From NCBI RefSeq assembly GCF_032854445.1, contig NC_088298.1, positions 15,363,504 to 15,427,503 on the forward strand: a stretch of 64,000 bases of DNA, in the 5' to 3' direction. A program made the position numbers and the translations under genes. The notes below the pieces were generated by a model, which was given only the letters and a program-made list of their open reading frames with translations, searched no databases and was not told the DNA's origin. Each line of letters begins with the position of its first letter. The first letter of the stretch is position 1. Source of the DNA: Liolophura sinensis (lineage: Eukaryota; Mollusca; Polyplacophora; Chitonida; Chitonidae). Below, piece by piece: positions 23,571 through 36,800 of the stretch.

Positions 23571-23804
23571 ATGCTGAAAACCAGTTCGTCAAAAGATTTC
23601 TTTACAGCGACGTTGCTGCAAGATATGTATCCATGTGAAGAGACAAGGCGTGAACAAGTCCTGAATCGGCTGCAGTTGGAGCTTGACTTCATTGCACTTG
23701 GTCTGCGGTCGATGTTTCGTGAATCTGCGACCGATGAGGGAAGTTTGGTGTTGGGCGCACCGTGGGCGTCCAATCTGATGTCTTTTTATGCAGTGTTTCA
23801 TTAA
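23571..23804 (+). other. Unassigned 77-codon open frame
   Basis: ATG to TAA with fairly protein-like composition (SKDFFTATLLQDMYPCEETR, then RREQVLNRLQLELDFIALGL) and higher GC than its surroundings. I recognise no family. It could be an alternative first exon, an old gene fragment or chance. Confidence 0.2.
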
Positions 23805-24503
23805 GCCAGATATTTGTCAGTAAAATAGGTGTCATGTCTTGTGTCATTCTGTGCAGTGTACTTGTAATTATTTTAGTGAGACAGCACTTTAAACATGACA
23901 GTATCTGAACTCATGTAAAGACATTGTGATGACATGACTCATGACATTCAACCTAAAGCAAATAAAACAAACAAGTACTAGACTTATATAATAGATGTTG
24001 TAAAGGTAACATTGGGACAAAGGAACGGGGAATGCATTCAGGTGATCTAAAATTTGTGAAGAAAAAGATTGTTTGGATATCTGGAACTGAATAGGCCCCC
24101 TCAAATGCCACCCAAAATACAATAAATTTTTCTTTCAATTCATATCGTTTGCATTGTTATGTGTAGATTAAAAATGTCCTGTATTTGTTCCCAAGAGCGT
24201 CCACAGAGAACAAAATTAGCCACAATTAGAATAAGTTATTGAAAATATTATGACTTGATGTACATATACCTGTACAATACAGGTAGAAGTGAAAAATGTT
24301 CATACAGACATGTATAGATCAGCCATTTTGCTGACTTGTTTTCTTTTGATTCAACACTACTTGATTAATTTATTCAAACTTTCGGATACAGAATATCTTA
24401 AACCCTTGATCGGCAGGGTAAAGTCTTTGTAAAATGTTTTCTTTTTCATAATTCTGTACTCAATCTGATCCATGTATTTAAACTTTTAATTCTTCTCATG
24501 CAG

Positions 24504-24543
24504 TGCCTTCACTGGAGTCTGACCTTTGACATTTGCCCTCAAG
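24504..24543 (+). other. 5' UTR portion of the first coding exon
   Basis: The acceptor TCTTCTCATGCAG ends at 24503. The frame of the following ATG is closed upstream by a TGA at 24519-24521, so translation should start at 24544 (AAGATGC, with A at -3). At least one further 5' UTR exon must lie upstream. Confidence 0.6.
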
Positions 24544-24820
24544 ATGCCGACCACCATAACAAGCAGACCCACAGAGGCTTTCTTGGGTGGCTCTAAGCGC
24601 TTCAAGTGTCAGGTGATTGGAAATCCTCGTCCAACCATCCGCTGGTTTAAAGATGGCATTGACATCACAAACAACCCTCGCTATAATTTCGATTTTACTA
24701 TGGAAGGCCGCATTTCAATGGTGATTCCAAATGTGACGTACAAAGACGAAGGATGTTACCGTTGTCGAGCTGAGAATTCTGAAGGGATCGCATCGACGGC
24801 TTCTTTCTTGATGGTCAGAG
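24544..24820 (+). CDS. Exon 1: start codon and Ig1 (I-set)
   Basis: Encodes MPTTITSRPTEAFLGGSKRF and then a complete I-set Ig domain. The canonical residues are present: Cys in FKCQVIG, Trp in IRWFKDG and the DEGCYRCRAEN F strand. The domain fits in one exon, unlike the later split Ig domains. The donor is AGAG|GTAAGT in phase 1. Confidence 0.8.
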
Positions 24821-27800
24821 GTAAGTTCCCAAAGGTTGGATGCATATTTAACTACCTAACATAAGTGAAGTTCTTTATAGTCTGATATGTACTCTGGCAT
24901 CTGCTCCATCACAAAACAATTTTTCAGAGTTTTTTTTTTCAAAACGGATTAACCTATACATTTGAAAATTGATACATGACTTTACAGTGGTACTTCACAA
25001 ATCAAGTTTGAATTTCAAATTTTGGACAAAATTATGGCTGTTTTTTTGCATGGTTTGTGACTTTTTTCCACTTTTTCTGGACTTTTCCTCATATTGAATT
25101 GAAATTTAATACAGTTGGCTCCACCATGACAAGTTACAGAACAAGTTTGAGTTTTGAACCATTTTGAAAATATCTGACAATCGGCCATTTTTATTCTATT
25201 TTGATTTTGAAATAACTATGTCTACGTGTATTATTGTAAGAGCTCAGTCTGGTTACGGGACATGCTTTCACAGTGTGCAATAAAAACTTCCTGTTGTTGT
25301 CACTTAGGACTGGGGATAGGTAAACAATGTATGTGTTAGGAAAACAAGAACTTCACCGCAGGATTTTATGGGTCTCATTCATGCATTTTACAAAGTAAAC
25401 TTTTCTGTTCTTCTCTCACCAAGAATTTCAACCCCTCAGTTTCTCTCTGAACCTCTGTATCTTTGCCAATGTTTGCTTTCCTTTTTTTCGCTTCAAAGTA
25501 AACTTCTTTTTATTTAGTAACTCACCATTTCCTTCTCAGAGAACCTCATTTGTGTTTGTTTTGGATGTTTTCTTGAACTCTCTGAGGTTTCTCCTTGTCT
25601 TCCGTAGAAAACAACCCATAACTCCTGCCTTGATTGTTTATGTTTTATTCGGAAATTTCATTCATGATTTCTGACAAGGCAAATTCTACAGTTTTGTTTT
25701 TCTTGTTGTCTCCCCTTCTCTTTGACCTCTTTTTAGTTAGAGGTGGAATAACACAGTGTTTATTTTGACCCAGGATCCTTGTAAAGCTACCAGCCTGCTG
25801 TGACAGGTGGTGTGTTTCAGAAATATCATCACATTTCAGCCAACAGGTGCTTTAGTGTGATGAGTTATCAGAAACATTATCTTTGGAGGTGTGTACATGT
25901 ACATATATACACCACAAATAATGTACACCTGTACTTGTTCATATCATACATTTGCAGCAAAATTATGTGATTCTGGTGAGATTTCTTTTACCTCTATTGT
26001 TATACTGAAACATAAAATCAGAAAATATGTTATCTAATTAAACAGCAATGAAAAAAAAAATCCACATTAGTTGCTCTTATTAATAGGTATGACAGGAAAA
26101 AAACAAACACCCAAAACAAAAATCTCATTAGAACCAGCTGGCACTTGTTTAAATTGGTTGCCAAACTTCCCTGTTTTATGGCAGAGTTATGTAAGGATGT
26201 CAGAAAGATAAACTCTCAGGATATATTGGCTGCCAAGGGTGTGGTGGTTTGTCTAATCCCAGCAGAGGAAGTGATGGGCAGAACTGTAACTGAGATCCAC
26301 CAGCTGTTGATTAGCGCTATAGCTAACAAGCTAATATCAATGTCCACTTGCTGTGCTCCAGTTACTGAATGATTGATGGTGTACAGTAAATGTATAGTCC
26401 ATGGGTGTCAGATCGGCTGTGGCCAACAGGTTTAATGTTCTTGCCTTTCAATCGCTATAACACAATGAAGTGGATGAGGTTCAAAACCGGCCTTAGACAA
26501 GCCCATTCCCCTGCTTTGACTCAGGCCTTTGTAACATTGAATTGTTGGCGATATTTCACGTAAAAGTGAAAATTATTGAGTATGGCCCTAAACAACGATA
26601 AACAGGTAAACCTTACAAGGTCCAGCTGGTAAATGATAAATTTGCAGCCAGAGTGCCTTCTTCCATGGCAGGGTGCTCTAAGGATGTCTAATAGATACTC
26701 TGAGAATATACTGACTGTAATGGGTGTGGTGGTTTTGTTGAAACCTGCTTCCGAAGTGATTAGCAAAACTGAAAATGAAAGCCAACAGCTGGTGTTTGAT
26801 TTGCTAGCTAACAAACGTAATACTAAAGTCCTCAGCATTCTTTGATTTGGTCACTTAGTGAGCTTAATCTATCAGTGTCACTCAGGAATAGCTTGTGGCT
26901 GAGCTGTTTAATTTGCTTGCCTTTCAATCGCTAGGTCAAGGACAGAGTGAAGTGCAGGTTCAAAACCGGCCTTGGTCAGAGAATTTGTAGTTTCCCCTGC
27001 TCTCTCTTTTCTAGGGGTCTTGATTACAATGAGCTCTAGATGACACTTGTATGGCCATTTGTCTACACAGTGTACATTCATTGGACATCACTTGTTTCCA
27101 CAAAAGTAGTGTATATCAATGCCATGTGAAGGAAAGTTTATCTGTAACTTGCCTAAAGTTGGTGGTTTAACCTGAGCATTCTGACTTCCTCCACTGATGA
27201 TAGGAGCCTGGGTCACAATGAAGAGACGGCATGAAAATAGGCTTGTCATTTTGAGTATTTCCTACCAAGCTGTGCGAATGGTTGTGGATTTCCCCTGGTC
27301 TCGCCAGATATTGGCCCACCATAATGCCAGCTACCATATATATATATATATATGGGACATATTCTTAAGTACATCATAAAACTGGCGAAATAAACAAATA
27401 AATACAAATTCAATTCAACTTTATGTAATTTTTAGTTGTCATTTACAGGCAGCAGTTGAATTAGATATTAAACCCCCCAAACCAATAAACAAACAAACAA
27501 TTAAGCACTTCATTTTGATTCATTTATTGCATTTTAAGATTCATGCATTTTTTTCAGATTTAACTTTGTAAATTGCATAATTTGCATAATGCGTCTGTGC
27601 AATGTTACTGATAACCTTTTCATTCGAGTATTATGCTGGGTGGATGTGTACTGCAACACAACTGTGTGTCCATGTATGTGTACTGCAGTACAACACAACT
27701 GTGTGTCCATGTATGTGTACCGGAGTACATATACCTGGGTAAGATAGGGCAGGGGCATAGAGATGCTATACCTGGGCTGACATTTGGGCGATATTGTGGA

Positions 27801-30800
27801 AATCTACACCTCGCCTTATTATTCCCGGAACAATCCCCATTTAAGCATGCCTTCATCTCTACCCTAGCAGGCTGACCTGCTTTCTGTGCATTTTTTTTCT
27901 TTACCTGGAGTTTGCAATTCACACACCTGTGAAATGTGCTAGATCAAATTAAGCGTGAAATTGTTGTGTGTCTTTTGTCAGGTGATGTACATGTAGGTAG
28001 GCTTATATCTTCTGATTTAAGGGAAAGAGATTAAGGATTAAGGAAAATTATAGGAAAACACCTGTTAAAACAAGAGGGCAGATTCTACTGGGAATTGAGA
28101 CACTGCTGACCAGTTAGAATGACAAACTACCTGTACAGGTATTAATTCTTATGTTAAATGCTAAGGTAAATAGTAGTCTGTAAATACACACAGAGGGGCC
28201 TCTGTGGCTCAGTTGGTTAGCGCGCTAGCACAGGGTAATGACCCATGAGCATCTCACCAATGCGGTAGATTTGAGTTCAAGTCCAGCTCATGCTGGCTTT
28301 CTCTCTGGCTGCATGAGGGAAGGTCTGGCAGCAACCTGTTGATGGTCCTGGGTTTCCATTGCGCTCTGCCAGGTTTCATTTCACCATCATGCTGGCCACA
28401 GTCCTTTAGGTGAAATATTCTTGAGTATGGCGTAAAACAGCAGTCAGATAAATAAATACATGCATTCTCTCTCACCATATATCCTAATTTGCAATAACCC
28501 CAGCTTAAGTACATGGATGAGTATTAACAACCCTAAATAATCTAAAATTTAGCCCACAGAAGTGCATTTTCAGAGGCAATAAATGTCACAAAATACTATT
28601 TTTGGTGCTGAAACTGACAATTTTCCAGTACAATATCGTCCCATGTTCCAAGCAAATCTCGGAACACTTTCCTAAAATCAGTAGAATTCTCAGAAACAGA
28701 AAATATGAGCAAGTTAGTCATGAACGAATGTTATGGTCATTTAGGGTGATTAATTATTGAGTGTAACTTTTTTCGGTTCTTTGGTGCATGGACAAATACA
28801 CTGTTACATGTAACTGTATGTACATTGCTGACTGCTTGTACATTGCTAACTGCACGTCGTGGCTAACTGCATTTACATTGCTAACTGCATGTACATTGCT
28901 GACGGCACGTACATTGCTGACTGCACGTACATTGCTGACTGCAGGTACATTGCTGACTGCACGTACATTGCTGACTGCACGTACATTGCTGACTGCAGGT
29001 ACATTGCTGACTGCACGTACATTGCTGACTGCACGTACATTGCTGACTGCATGTACATTGCTGACTGCAGGTACATTGCTGACTGCACGTACATTGCTGA
29101 CTGCAGGTACATTGCTGACTGCAGGTACATTGCTGACTGCTTGTACATTGCTGACTGCAGGTACATTGCTGACTGCACGTACATTGCTGACTGCAGGTAC
29201 ATTGTTGACTGCATGTACATTGCTGACTGCAGGTACATTGCTGACTGCAGGTACATTGCTGACTGCACGTACATTGCTGACTGCACGTACATTGCTGACT
29301 GCATGTACATTTGCTGACTACAGGTACATTGCTGACTGCACGTACATTGTTGACTGCATGTACATTGCTAACTGCATATACATTGCTAACTGCATGTACA
29401 TTGCTAACTGCATATACATTGCTAACTACATGTACATTGCTAACTGCATGTACCTTGCTAACTGCATGTACATGAATATAAAAATTGACAATAGGTGTAT
29501 GAATAATTATGTCTTCACACAGTTACACATGAAATATGCAATCATTGACAAATTCAGTGAAAGTTAACATTGGAATGATTAAGAATTTTTTTTTTCAAAA
29601 TTCAGAAATGAAAAAAAAAAAAGCATTTAATTTTCATGAAAGGGCCAGTAGTGCGTTAAATTAAGACCTGAAGATTTCAGACTTATTAAAGATGGAATTT
29701 CATGAAAGCCTCTGTGTGTGGGTGAATCTCATTTTCTGTCATTTTTCCACGCATCCTCAAAATGGAGTGGTGGTTACTTCTGCAATAACAGCTGCAAGTA
29801 TACTTTGGCCTCGATAACTTTTTTTTTGTGAGGTGTTGTCTTGTTGAAGCTCAGACTTGAATATGTTCGTAAATGAGTCCGATCCATCCCTTAGTTTTGG
29901 GTATTTAACGACTTTGTTCATTCTTACAACAGTAAATATAGCTCAAATATTTTAGGATTTGCTGAAATTTTGTAGAGAAAGTAATTTTTTAAAATCTCAC
30001 ATCAAGTTCGAAAACCTACAGAATGCATGCAATACTGTAGCTGCTTAAAGTATTGTTTAATTTTCTTGCGAAGGTTCATTTCCGGCTGTACATGTAGATT
30101 GTACATGCCTATTTACAGTGTAGTGTGGAGTATAGTTAAATGCTCTGAATGTCCTTGTAACAAGTTTCACTTACCATACTGTTTATATCATTGAAGCATA
30201 TTTGTCAAAAAAAATAACTTCTTTACCAATATTTGTATCAGGCTAGCACATGGTTATCATTCTACTTATTTTTGTTCCAAGTAGTATTTTGAGTAACATC
30301 ATTTTTTTTTTTTTTTGGTGAAAGTGTTTATACGTGTTCATGTGCTAAACACATTCCCTATGTCATGCGTTAATATGTAAAGGTATTTTCACAAGTATGA
30401 AAACACATACAGTTATATCTAGTTCTGCCACATCTCTTCTTCCAGACATGCCATTCCAAGGTATGCACAGGTACATGCGCATGTAAAACGCAGTTAGACC
30501 TAAAACCTTTACCTGGCACTAATTTACCTGCTATCAGCCAGAATGAGGTATTGTTTACCTGAACCAATCATCTTCCCTCGTTGCCTGCCAGTAAACACAT
30601 GTTCACACACTGTGTAAACAGTCTATAACGGTAGGTCCAGATCCACCCTGCCTGGATAACAATTGTGTACTGGACTGCTGGAATGCTTTATGGCACAGTC
30701 TACAGTACATGCACACATCTTGTAAAAATGTAGGGACATGTAGAAAAAGTTCTCATCAAGTACATGTACTTGTATATGTCAACGGAATGAGAGTTAATTT

Positions 30801-33800
30801 CGGATTCATGGTAATTTTAGCTCACCTGAACAAAGAACTTAAGTCTTACCAAACGTTGGGATCCAAAAACAGGAAGAGCAATGTTAAAGTAAATCTTAGG
30901 GATATGGTTTCTTAAAAAAGTATGTGTTAATTGAGCTCAGGTTTTGAACACATAGAAGGGGGTAAATTACAAAATTTACAACTTGTGTATTGGAATTATT
31001 GTTAAGGTAGATGTCAGGGGTGGTATGTCAAAATGTAAATGTACTCTGTGTATTAATTGAGGTGAAGTTTTACATATAAACCATAATTACACAAGTGAGA
31101 TGTCCATCATTGATTCGCTTTTACGATAAATTGCAAAATTCACAACTTTAGTACTCTATGTATTGAGCTAAAGTTGTGCATTCATGTCCCTCTGACAGCC
31201 ATGATACCAGATCAAAGTTTAATAAATCCTATTGTGCGTTTACATGATACATATTTTGAAAAGACCACACTAATGTTTACATGATGCCTATTTTAGTGCA
31301 ATTTCACTAAATACTTGAAATTTAGGCAAGCCTATAAAATCATGCCCGTACTTGAATAGTTGAAAACTGGTTTATGGTCTGTGTAATCAGTTGCCTTATG
31401 TGGAGAGTTTCATAGCAAATGAAAGACCTTGTATGTTTAAATCTAGCTTTAGAATTGGTAACACAAAAATGTTAGGTTTTCTTGTACATTATTGGTTGAA
31501 AATCTCTTTAATGTAGGACTAATTTTTGGCTGTTAGCTCAATATCACTGGACAAGAGTTGATACAGTATTGGTTATATAGCAGTCTCATCATCACATGGT
31601 TTTACATGAAGGTACTTGTCTTTCAATCACTGGGACACACAAGGTGCAGGTTCAAACCTAGCTTTGGAGATAAAATTTGAGATTTAATCCACTCGCACTT
31701 TTCATGGGGCCTAGATGGCAAATGATGCCGTTTTGCGCAGTGTAACGTCTTGCATCAGTATGGTGTGCAATTCTGAACATTATGTATGGGAGAGTTTGTT
31801 AGTAACTTGCCAAAGGATGGGTTGTTTTAACCCCGCAAACTCAGGGTCTCCTCCACCCATAAACTGTCAGCCTTGGAATACTGTATTTCACCTCAAATGT
31901 TCAAAATGCATTTTCACAGGAAAGCCTTAAAAAATGATACTTTTGATGCCAATACTTAAGTTTTACTGCCAAAAAAGAAAAAAAAAAGATTAATCGCCAT
32001 ACAAGATGGATGAATAAATCAGAATCAAGTAAAATGTGTCTTTTGGAAAATGCTAAACTTAAGGTGATATACAGTGGTGTAATACTCCAATCAAAATTGA
32101 ATAAATATACATGTAAGTATTGGTTAGTTTCTGCATTAATGGTATGAGTATAGATTTACAAGTAACATCTGCATATATTAATTATTGGCTGTAGCAGACC
32201 CCCATTTTTTTTTATCTTAACAACTAAATACATCAGCATGCTGCACATGGTCAGCACTCTGTCTCTGGATCACCCCCACCCACAGGTCTATCTTTAGCTC
32301 TCCGCAGGTCAGTGTTTATGTGGTACATCTGGTCAATAGCTACTCTGGTAGTAACCTTCAGGTATGCAGTTTGAGGTGCTGTAAGCCTCACTGTTGTTCA
32401 TTAAGCTGGATGTAGAGAGTGAAAAAACGTGTGGCTGTTTAGTGCCCTCTGCCATGTGCTCTGGTCAGTTTAGGGGAAACGGTGCAGGTGTAAAGTGCAG
32501 GTGTACTTCTTTATGTCTATACATTACACCATGTACATGAATGTAAGGTCTTAACTGGTTAACTGGTTATACAGCTGTATGTATGCACACATGTATCTTC
32601 CATGTTTTATCTTTTTCAGGCTAAAATTTAGAAACCAATATTAAAATAATGTTTAAAGTCAAACATTTTAAAATCTTTTGCTTGTGGAATTGTGTCGAAT
32701 GTGGATATCAACAAAAAATGAGAGTTTTAGAAGATACAGTTCACACATGCATGTTACCTGCCTGATCCAGTTTATTACTTACTTGTACATATACATCCAC
32801 TTTTGTTTTTAAAACAATATACCTTTCCACTACCAGTAGATACCTGTATCTATGTACCTGCACATGTGCATGTGACTAAGAGTTGATCAAACAGGATACA
32901 TGACGCAGTCTTCCAGTGTTGAACTGGTCAGATATAGGCCCACGCAGCCAGTACTGTTGTCTTAGGAAGCATGAATAAAGCCTTTTTATTGGCCATTAGG
33001 AAACACCTGTTTACATTCCTGAGGTACATGTGTGTAAAGCTGTCCACACGAGCCCTTTACTCTTCTTCATCTATGTTTACACAGTGTTAACCTGTACCAG
33101 TCAGCTGATGGACAGAGATACTCTTCTTGAAACCAGGTCGTGTCTTTATAGGGCTTTCAGAAAAGTGTTTTAACTCATCGGTCTTGTTTAGAAATTGCCA
33201 TTTTCCTCCCTATCTTTTGTAAGAATTATTTCAGTATCTCATTTTATTGCCGTACACCTTGGCATCTCGGGAACTCTTGCGACCTTGAACCTTTATGATT
33301 AGTGCAATGTCATCAGAAGCCAATACAACTATATATGTACATGTAAATCTACCTAATTACCCTAAATAAGCACAAATTTCATCCCTCACTAACTTGCCCA
33401 TTTTTCCTGAATATAACAGTTTTTTGGAGTAGAAAGATGTTTTGAGGTAAGTTTCAGCACTAAAAATAATATTTTGTGACATTTATTTGCCTCTAAAAGT
33501 GTATATTTGTCATCCAAATTTTAGGTCATTTACGGTATATTATAAAGTCACTAATGTACCACATCAAAGCAGTTTGAGAGATTATAGTGTCCACTGATTG
33601 TATTGATTGTAAGTCCCATGTTCTGTCCTGAGTTTAAAGGTCATGCCTATAAAACTTTAAGATTTTTTAAACAAATCTGAATTGCTTTGTTTACTTTCTT
33701 GATGCAAGTACAAGCAGTGTGTGTAAGCTGATATGTTCCAAATACCAGTCAGCCCTGTTTCATTCATTATATAGTTGCACAAGTGTGTCATGTTTGTATG

Positions 33801-36800
33801 GTGTCTTCAGCATGGTGTTTTAGTGATGCAGCACTATGATGATGGCTTTTGAGACCAACCTGTAATAAGGACACCATTGTGATAGGACTATCTTGAATGT
33901 TACTGTCGGAGGCTGGGATTGGGCCTAATTTGTTCCGGATGATTCAAGGAAGAGAATCTCAACTGGGTGGCTGTCACACAAATAAACCAAACATGACATA
34001 CAGCATGTAGTTTTGCTAACTAAATGTACAAATGCAAAAATACAAATGTAACTGGCCCAACTGCATAGGGATTGAAGCTTATGGTGTGGAAACTACTGGT
34101 AATTCTATGCGAAACAAACATTCGTATACCAGCCATCAATCAAAAAGAACTTTCTGGTTCAGTAACCGCCAAAATGGCCTTTAACACAAACCACCGAAGA
34201 AGTAAGAAAGAATAGAAGTAAGGTATATAAAGTGCGAAACTAGGACGGAATCATGCCAAGATTAGTAGTCAACAGTTTTCAATCATGTTTAAGAGATGCA
34301 AGTTATGTTAAAGGAGTGTCAAAGCATGCACGTTGCTCATATATACATGTAGGTTGTCAGTAATAAAGTACATGTCTCGGACCGGCCCGGATAGCACAGT
34401 TGGTAGGGTGTCCGCTTCAGGAGCTCCAGATCCAGGATCAATCCTGGGTCGAGTCACGCCTAAGACTTTAAAAGAGGAAGTTGTAACTTCTTCGCTTGGC
34501 GTTCGACATGAAGGGGATTGTGCAATGACTGGTTGACCCGTAGCAGTATAATGGCTCAGGTGGGTCAGCTTACTGCCTTCGGTAAGTCTTCTCATTGAAG
34601 CAGCAGTAGATAAAAGAGTGATGGAAATCCGTCCTGCAACAAGGAGGCACATTACATACACCCTTAGAATTCCTGCAACTGTGCCTATATCCAACGTTTT
34701 GATCTAATTCAACACTATCAATACATGTTCCCTAGCCAAATGAATAAAACCTTTTTCGTTTTTAGCACATACATTTTGATGGGAAAGCCCACAAATTGGC
34801 AAGCTTGCTGGTTTCTTTATTACTGTAACCTTGATCAGCGGTATTAAGCCTGTGAGCCTTTTCAGCTCCTCTACATCTGAGATGCGTTGCCCTCATTGTG
34901 TTTATCGCAGTGCAGACTTGACGTCAAAATCCCTGTATAAAGCATGCCCCAACCTTCTAAGGTTACACGCCCTTGACGCAGACTCCCACCACCAGATGGC
35001 TTTGTGTATGCTCCCGTGCAGCAACGAGGTGGAAGATGCCAGTAATATTTAGCAATCAGTCTGAGCATGTGCCAGGGGCATGTTGTATCAGGCCGGATCA
35101 AGATGTACTGCTTGTACAGGTGTCATATGCTATTCCCATAGGTACATAAGTATGTGTTAACAAAATCAGTGTGTGGGTTAATTTGAAACAAATGTACATG
35201 CATTACTTTTTACAGTAAACTATTTTAACATAGAAAAAGACAGATAAAACTTTAAAGTATGAGGTAGATTAAGCATTTTTATTTTTTTCATAGGCAATAA
35301 AGGTACAAATATTAAGAACAACATTAATATTCACCAGTCGTTGTCTGCGTGTGTTATGTGAGGCGGACCTTATACATGGATGACTTTACACATCTGTTTT
35401 GTAACCTGTGTTAATATGATGCATCTGTAGTTTGATTGGACAAGAACAGGTTCTGGAGACCTGGGATCAAACCCCGGTTTGATGGTACATTTGTACTTGC
35501 TGCTGCCTTGCTTAGCGTTCAGCACTGAGAGGTTAGAGAAAGGAAACCCAAACTGGTTGACCCAGTGCCACCAGTATAATGTGACCAGGTGGGGTGTCTT
35601 ATTCCACATCAGACAAAATACTCCGCTTTTCATTGGACAACAGCAGCCACATGGGATACAGACTGTTCTTGAGTTTGTATTGGGGAAACCAAACATCATC
35701 TATGTGAACGATTGAAAAAGCACAATCCTTCAACCCAGAAATGTGGAGAAGGAAAATGTATTAAGTGGTATGGGTCGTTCTTTATGGAGTGAAGTTGGGA
35801 AATGGTTACATTTTGTTTATTTATTTTTATTTGATAGGTGTTTTACGCCGTACTCAAGAATATTTCACTTATTCGATGGCGGCCAGCATTATGGTGGGTG
35901 GAAAACGAGCAAAGCTGGGGAGATCCCCACGACCGTCTGCAGGTTGATGGCAGACCTTCCCATGTAAGGCTGGAGAGGAAGCCAGCATGAGCTGGACTTG
36001 AACTCACAGCGACTGCATTGGTGAGAGACTTCTGGGTCATTATGCTGTGCTAGCGCACTAACCAACTGAGCCACGGAGGCCTCGGGAAATGGTTAAACGT
36101 AACCAGTGAAGTTCGGCCTCTTGAAAATACACATCAGTTTGCGTTTTATTCTAACTGTTCATGTAAATGCCTAAATAAATGATATCACAGACAGCAAATT
36201 AGTTGTAACGCAGTAGATTTTGTGTCTTGGATCTTTCAAGAGCACATAGCATTTGCCTTGGCCCAATAATTAAGGGATCACATTCACAAGTTGTGGAAGT
36301 CTGTTTTCTTAACACTTCCCACAAATTATGTCTTTTTTGTTATGTCATCAAAAATTTGCCAACATGTACCTGCTAGTAGAATACTTGGAAAACTTTGTTA
36401 CGTGGGAGACTAAGGGCCCGGTGTTGTTTGTGTCGTATATTGTTTCCAGTCACAGGATGGTTAAAAGAAAAAGACCTCTAAAAATCAAAGTAGGCATCAC
36501 TAAATAGACCACTTAAATCTAGGCATAAATATATAAATTTCATTTATTTTTTTTAGATTTTTGTGAAGAGAGTTAAAGGCATTAAAACAGTTGGATTCTA
36601 AGGTGGGCTTTATCGACCATACTGTCAGAGTTAGAAACTCAGATATAACAGAAAGTTTGACAAACTCTAATCATGGACACTGAATGTTGGAGTAACTCTT
36701 TCTGCCCTTGAGTAGAAGATTACTGATAAAAAGATTCCCCAAAATTCCTTCTTTCTGGTGAACATCAGAGAAACATTGTGATGTGACGTCAGAATTCCTA

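Noticed and set aside
28788-29567. 259-codon + frame and 145-codon - frame over the 18-bp array
   Set aside because: The period is a multiple of 3 with no stop in the unit, so frames are open on both strands. No homology or splice context.
34831-35101. Overlapping short frames on both strands in a GC-richer patch within intron 1
   Set aside because: No acceptor/donor pair keeps the phase 1/1 needed between exons 1 and 2, and no domain is recognisable; probably an old repeat.
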